Assembly: GCA_023212695.1 (NCBI GenBank)
Contig: JALCCG010000156.1
Location: forward strand, 1-50,192
From: Sporisorium sorghi
Taxonomy: Eukaryota > Basidiomycota > Ustilaginomycetes > Ustilaginales > Ustilaginaceae
Reading direction: 5' to 3'
DNA: 50,192 nt
In this document: in pieces, positions 45,582 to 50,192 of the stretch
Layout of the letters: each line of letters opens with the position of its first letter
Numbering within the stretch: position 1 is the first letter of the stretch
The notes under the pieces: generated by a model
Databases searched by the model: none
What the model saw: the letters and a program-made list of their open reading frames with translations, nothing else
Told to the model about the DNA's origin: nothing
Position numbers and translations under genes: made by a program

Positions 45582-47497
45582 TGCTTGAAGCGGCACTGCT
45601 TGCACTTTTGTATCAAAAGATTGACAGAATGATGTCGTGAAGCGCTCTTCTGTTAGCTGCACATCTTTGGGATTGATAGATCGTCTCTGCAATTGAATTG
45701 CTTTTTCGTACCCTGTGTTGTTTTGTGTTGCTGTTTCAACTCGCGATACTTGACACCAATGAGCTTCTGCTGACAACCAGAAAGAGAAGATGGTTGGCAC
45801 AACGATGGGCACGCTCTTCTGCTTTCTCAGGCTATTTGAGCGCAGAGCGTCGAGGGTCTGCAGTAGCTGTGGCTGGTGTCGAGCAATGTGTGCGAGCTGA
45901 ACCCGTCGTAGCTGGACTCTGCACGAGGCTGTTCAAGATGACAAAGAAGAATGACACGCTCTTTGCCAGTGCCTTCTACGCTTGACACGCACATCATCCG
46001 ACAAAGCGACATGGCATCTCCTCGACCCTGGCCCGTCAACATCTGCGTCTCGCAGCCCGTTTCCGACTCATTCGATGCAGCAGCGTTGACTCGGCCGTTG
46101 GTTAAAGGTGATACCTGAGACGGCACCTGTACACATTGCGATCGCGGGCATTGATAGAGCGGCGACTCGGAGCGATTCTCGTGCAACTACGTCTGGAATC
46201 GGTGGCACGTCTCACCAGCAGAATGCAAGTTCGTCGATACTGCCGATTGGTTGCATCGCCAAGCGTCGACCCTGGTGCGACCAACTTGTGCACACGACAA
46301 AGAAAGCATATGATTGACCTGACTTGACTTTCAGCGAGCAACAAGTTGCATCTGTGAATGTGCAGAAGCGATGTACAGACGACCTTCAATCATCTCGAGC
46401 AGTCGAGATGTCGAAATGCTTACTGACGACTTGGTCAGCCCAATCGACTTGGAATCAAACGTCTCAAGCAGCGGCTCTCATTGCATGCGAGTCACTCACA
46501 CAACCATGTCGGCAGGGACACTGCTCCTGGCTCTCTTTGTCATCGGCGAACGTCTTTCGGAATGCAACTCAAGCCAAGTCTCGTGTATGATCGCGATGCT
46601 CATTCATTGCATGTCCATGTCTGGCTACTTCATCGCTCACACGTGACATGGAAAGAGTGTTGTGACTTCAGCCGGCAGACAAAAACAAAAGACATTACTA
46701 TCAGCGAGAAGCATGACCGGCCTTGCGCTTGCGCACGCCGTTCGAGTTGGATGGTCGAAGGTTGGTGGAAGATCTGGCCGATGTTGAAGCCTGGGCGCGC
46801 GCGGGTCGCAGGTCCAGCAACGCGTGCAGAGCCATGTGCGGCAACGACAGAGTTCCCCGATGACACACGAGCCGCGGCCGCTGCATTCTGATTGGTGAGT
46901 GACCTGGCGCCTGTATCGTCGTGCAAGCGCTGCCACGGGCTTCGAAGCTCTGAGAATGGCCGTCGTGTGGAAAAGATGTTGTTGCCTGGCATGTTTGATG
47001 ATATTTGTCGTCGACGATGGGGGCGACAGGGCTCGGCGAGGGATCGATGTGGCCAGACAGAAACCTTTGAACTCGCTCAACCTAGCTTTATGTACATTTG
47101 AAGTGTGTGAGCTGCCTTCTGCGTCCAAGCGACACTTCTGCTGACTCAACCAGGACGTTGTCTTCTTTGCAGTCACAGAGCTTGGCTTTTGTGGGCAATC
47201 AGAGGCGAGGACCGATGGAATCGGCCGTTTCGAAAAGTCGCGTCGCAGGGCCACTTGCCTTGGACCACAGCACTGTCCGTTTCGATTCTGAGCGCTTGGG
47301 CCCCCATTTTGCTTGGCTAACTGTAGGCAATCGTCAGTGTCGACTCAGCAACGTGATGAGTCATGCATGAAAGGCTGAGTCGAAAGGCTGTTGCAAGGCT
47401 GTTGCAAGGCAGACAGAGACCAGACCGTGCTGGGTTTCGCGCGCGAGATGGCACTTCGGCTGAGCCGGTCCGTGATGTGGAATCAGGAAGCTATGCT

Positions 47498-47528
<31 letters not shown>

Positions 47529-47747
47529 GCAAGTAGACTTCGACTGAAGAGGCGTGCTTGATGGGAACGTATGTAGTCTGCGCCGGCTCGCTTCCTAGAG
47601 GTGGATTTTTCTCCTTCGCTGCCCCACACGAACAGCCTTCCTCCCCCATCCTCCTCCCCAACTCATCTCGACAAGCCCATTCTCCATCGTTTCCTCTCTC
47701 TTGCTCTTGCGAGTCTTTCGCTCGCTTACGCAAAAAAGCTACTCACC
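45582..47747. other. 2.2-kb intergenic region, no supported gene
   Basis: Read on both strands. Short open frames (for example 46481-46891, 46637-47254 minus) overlap each other and have no domain or codon pattern. A GCT microsatellite lies at 47500-47528 and a 13-nt direct duplication (GGCTGTTGCAA) near 47384-47410. Confidence 0.5.
47500..47528. repeat. CTG/GCT microsatellite
   Basis: About nine uninterrupted CTG triplets, not inside any supported reading frame. Confidence 0.9.
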
Positions 47748-48398
47748 ATGCCGCCCCTTGTCACGTACGACGAGCGCGAGGCCGTCATTCGGCGCAGGAA
47801 CATCACGTCGTCAGCCATCACTTCCTACGCAGAGGGAGTGGAGTTTCTATGATTCGCTCGACGACGCTCAAAAGATCATCCTCGCGAAGTATATGGAACC
47901 AACGATCTATGTCGACCCCAGCAAGCAGTCTCAATGCGAATGGGCCGACAGGGTGGTCGGCAAGCTTCTTACCAATCGTATTGGGCAACACGACGGGCCT
48001 AGTACCAGCACAAAGGCCAAAAAGGCCCAGCAGCAGGCTATCTGGAGCGAGAACACCATGGCAAGCTACGACTGGCCTCAACGAAGCCCTTTGTTTAAAA
48101 CCGGAGCTTTTCGAAAGGAGCCAGGATATCGATACGCACTGCCTCCGATGACCACAGAGGGCCCTCGTCCGTACGGCGAGTGGACGACGCAAAGGATCAA
48201 AATGGGACGGTGCGCCGGCAGAGCTGGTCACACTTCCCTATCGTTAGCCTGTCGGCCCAGTCATTCTCGCCGCTTCCCTCGTTCCAGTCGTGCCGCCACT
48301 CGAGTCAGTATCAGCCGTTTCAGTTGGTTTCTCTCCTTCAGTCTCGCCCCTTCGATCAATCTTCCTATTCGTCTCAGCCAGTCTCGTCTCACAGGTGA
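47748..48398 (+). pseudogene. Unknown gene with two frame breaks
   Basis: ATG at 47748 opens MPPLVTYDEREAVIRRRNITSS and stops at 47850. One base further on, the next frame reads YDSLDDAQKIILAKYMEPTIYVDP and runs on to MTTEGPRPYGE (about 48180). A second shift (equivalent to one missing base) gives VDDAKDQNGTVRRQSWSHFP and then Ser/Gln-rich sequence to TGA at 48396. A GTGAGT donor right at this stop (48396) could start an intron. The first two segments are clearly protein-like and I recognise no family. The gene is either decayed or affected by indel errors. The Ser/Gln part is built from the CAGTCTC-rich DNA noted separately. Confidence 0.5.
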
Positions 48399-48620
48399 GT
48401 GTTCTCTTCTCGCAGTATCCTCAGTCTTCCCGCCAATCCCACCCGGTCTCGAAGCTCTCGATGAGCCGCCTCGCAGTCAGCATTCCGCCTCAGTCGTGTC
48501 GGTCAGGTTCGTATCTCCCGCCAGTCTCGCAGCTCCAGCGTCTTTTAGTCTCACAGTCTCGCAGTTGCAGTCTCAGTCGGTCTCGTCTCCCCAGTCGGTC
48601 TCTGTCTTGTCGAAAATCTG
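48240..48620. repeat. CAGTCTC/GTCTCG-rich degenerate repeat
   Basis: The heptamer-like words CAGTCTC, CAGTCGG and GTCTCGCAG recur dozens of times without a strict period, interspersed with TTCC runs. The composition differs from all other intergenic DNA in the window. Confidence 0.6.
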
Positions 48621-49249
48621 GGCAATCATCTGCCCAAAGTCTTTGCACATTCGCGAATGCAAACCTTTGAACGGTGAAAAGCGAGTTGGATCAGTGTGGT
48701 GTGATCTGGCGGTTTCGAAGGAGCCGCCCGTGGCCACAGCCTCGTTGAGAATGTGAGATGTCAACGCCACGATGTTGCAAGGTTGAAAGCAGCTACATTA
48801 CGTCTCGATATTGCATACGAGAAAGACGATAGCCAGCGACAGCGTCGAGGCGAGATGATGTACGACGTGGCGTGGAGCGCGGCGAGGAGGTGGTGTGCAA
48901 GGCGGCTTGAGTGCGGCGAGGTGTGCTGCGACGCGGCTTAACTGAAGCACAGCTGAGGCGCAGTCAAGGCGGAGGGACGAGCCGGATAGCGTACAATCGC
49001 GATGGTGAATGAAAACCTTGTATGTTACGCGTGTCAGTCTCGACGTTGCCCTTGTTCGGATCGTCTCGACTGCTCGGTCAGTCTGCTTGGCATGCTGCAT
49101 TACGGGTTCATGTGTGACGGTCTCTGTTTGCAAGCGCATCACATCTGTCGGTCACAAGAGCGTGCATTTGCTTGTGATCGAGTCGATTGCCAATGGAGTG
49201 ATGAGAGCCGGTACAAGTACAGATGTGAGTTGAGCTGAGGCTTGCGATG
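48621..49249. other. Intergenic, no supported gene
   Basis: 3' flank of the UXT-like gene on the minus strand. Short frames only. Confidence 0.45.
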
Positions 49250-50012
49250 CTACATGTCGTCGATGATGGAGCCGCCGCGATGCAGGTTGTCGAGCTGCGT
49301 TATCGACGTTGAGGTCTGCAGCGATACACAATGCCAAGATGAGCAGTGTCAGTCGTCGAGCCGTTTCTGCTTTGGTCGAAAGAGCGATGCACCTACGAGA
49401 TGGATGTGCGCCTCGATCTGGGCGAGCTTGTCGATCGCACGATCGCGTTTTCTGTTGGGAGCAAGCAGCGGTGTATCGAGTTCAGCTCTGTTGGTCCATG
49501 CAGTGCGGGAGGATTGGGGAAGGTGGCTTGCGTTTCGAGCAGGGTGAGCTTCTTGGTGATGAAGGCTCGTGCTTCTCTGTTTGTCAGTTGGGCGTAGAAG
49601 TTGGCCAGCCCGAGCGAGATGATGGGCTTCTCGTCGTCCAAGCTGTTCGAAGCGAAGCATGCAGCAGACGGAGTCAGTTCCTCCCTGTGCACTGAAAGCA
49701 TCTTTTGTGGGTCTCGCCTTACAGTTGAGTCTGCACAGCTACACCGCCGCCGATATCCGCTAGCAGTGTCGCATCCTTTGCCGGTGCACTCGAGTGCTTG
49801 ATCCGGTTGTCATTGGAGTCGAGCGACCTGAGCGTCTCGCGAAGCTTCTTGTACTCGTCGATCTGGGCGACGAGGCTCTGATGGTTGCGATTCGCCTGGT
49901 CGAGGTCCGGCAGCAGACGAGAGGTGAGCAACTGGCGCGACTTGGCGAGTGCGTCAGCGGTCTCGTCCTTGGTGGCCTCGTCGATCTCGGAGTCTTGCTT
50001 GAAGCGATCCAT
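49250..50012 (-). CDS. UXT-type prefoldin-like protein, four exons including a GC-AG intron
   Basis: Exons 50012-49723, 49642-49532, 49451-49397 and 49315-49250; joined length 522 nt, 173 residues, all phases consistent. Introns are 80, 80 and 81 nt: GTAAGG..ACAG, GCAAGC..ACAG (GC donor, CTGAAC branch site) and GTAGGT..GCAG (CTGAC branch). The protein is an alpha-type prefoldin: N-terminal coiled helix (AKSRQLLTSRLLPDLDQANRNHQSLVAQIDEYKKLRETL), a beta hairpin around LLADIGGGVAVQTQ, then PIISLGLANFYAQLTNREARAFITKKLTLLE, which matches UXT's ALGxxFxxELTxxEAxxFIxxK pattern, and a C-terminal helix IDKLAQIEAHIHL. UXT/Art-27 works in prefoldin-like chaperone complexes and transcription. Without the GC-AG intron the frame breaks. 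Confidence 0.85.
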
Positions 50013-50192
50013 TGTTCGTCGTTGCGGCGAGGTGGTGATGAGAAGAAAGGCGAGACCCTTTTTGTGCATTGCATTTCACGTTTGACCTTTTTTTTTTTTT
50101 TTTTTTTTTTTTCGGCTAAGCAAAGAAGAGCCGGGTGTTGGGGGAAGCTTTTTTTTTTTTCGCCTGTCCAAGGGGGGCTTGTTTCCCCCTTT
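50013..50192. other. Poly-T-rich end of window
   Basis: Two T runs (about 50091-50112 and 50150-50160) in the upstream flank of the UXT-like gene. No further feature. Confidence 0.5.

Noticed and set aside
47500..47528. CRISPR-like or satellite array
   Set aside because: It is a simple CTG microsatellite without spacers. No CRISPR-like direct repeats with unique spacers occur anywhere in the window.
50091..50192. Telomeric or subtelomeric end
   Set aside because: Only poly-T runs are present; no TTAGGG-type repeats are seen at either end of the window.

Overview
The window looks like nuclear DNA of a smut fungus (Basidiomycota, probably Ustilaginomycotina). Genes are GC-rich, mostly intronless and densely packed on both strands. 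The introns I could place are short (78-96 nt, GT-AG, one GC-AG). Gene content fits a fungus: an Nha1-type Na+/H+ antiporter, HapX, Hua1, a Vps71-type zf-HIT protein, chromate transporter, pisatin-demethylase-like P450. Several large secreted proteins carry Kex2 (Lys-Arg) sites, a style common in smuts. The assignment is inference from gene style; no ribosomal or mating-type marker is present.

Layout. 0.8-17 kb is mainly housekeeping: a type II membrane glycosyltransferase-like protein with a C-terminal PAN-like module, Nha1-type antiporter, Nas2/PSMD9 proteasome chaperone, YMR210w/Eht1-type alpha/beta hydrolase, Vps71/ZNHIT1 protein, a broken gene at 9.4-10.3 kb, two-exon chromate transporter, a disordered serine-rich protein, a GNAT acetyltransferase and a small gene of unresolved structure. 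17-29.5 kb is an accessory, secretion-oriented block: a 2184-residue secreted repeat protein with at least 14 Lys-Arg sites, a cytochrome P450, a small secreted protein, an intron-containing tRNA-Arg(ACG) and a 288-residue secreted protein with KPExGSP repeats. 29.6-42.2 kb holds HapX, a small disordered protein, 3-hydroxyisobutyrate dehydrogenase, an RNase III-fold protein, a two-exon secreted protein with Lys-Arg sites, a PPIL3-type cyclophilin and a Hua1-like protein. 42.4-50.2 kb is partly degenerate: a gene whose frame shifts four times, a purple acid phosphatase relic, a frame-broken gene running into CAGTCTC-rich sequence, and an intact four-exon UXT-type prefoldin gene with a GC-AG intron.

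Most interesting. The giant secreted protein (17352-23906) has about eleven divergent copies of one cysteine-poor module. Lys-Arg sites sit at module boundaries and, in the C-terminal half, come in pairs that bracket short related peptides of 21-26 residues. It reads as a Kex2-processed polyprotein that could release both folded modules and small peptides. Three other predicted secreted proteins nearby are also cysteine-poor. Other points for review are the repeated +1 frame transitions in several otherwise coding-like genes, a near-perfect 61-bp inverted repeat in a divergent promoter, and GATA and CCAAT sites upstream of hapX.
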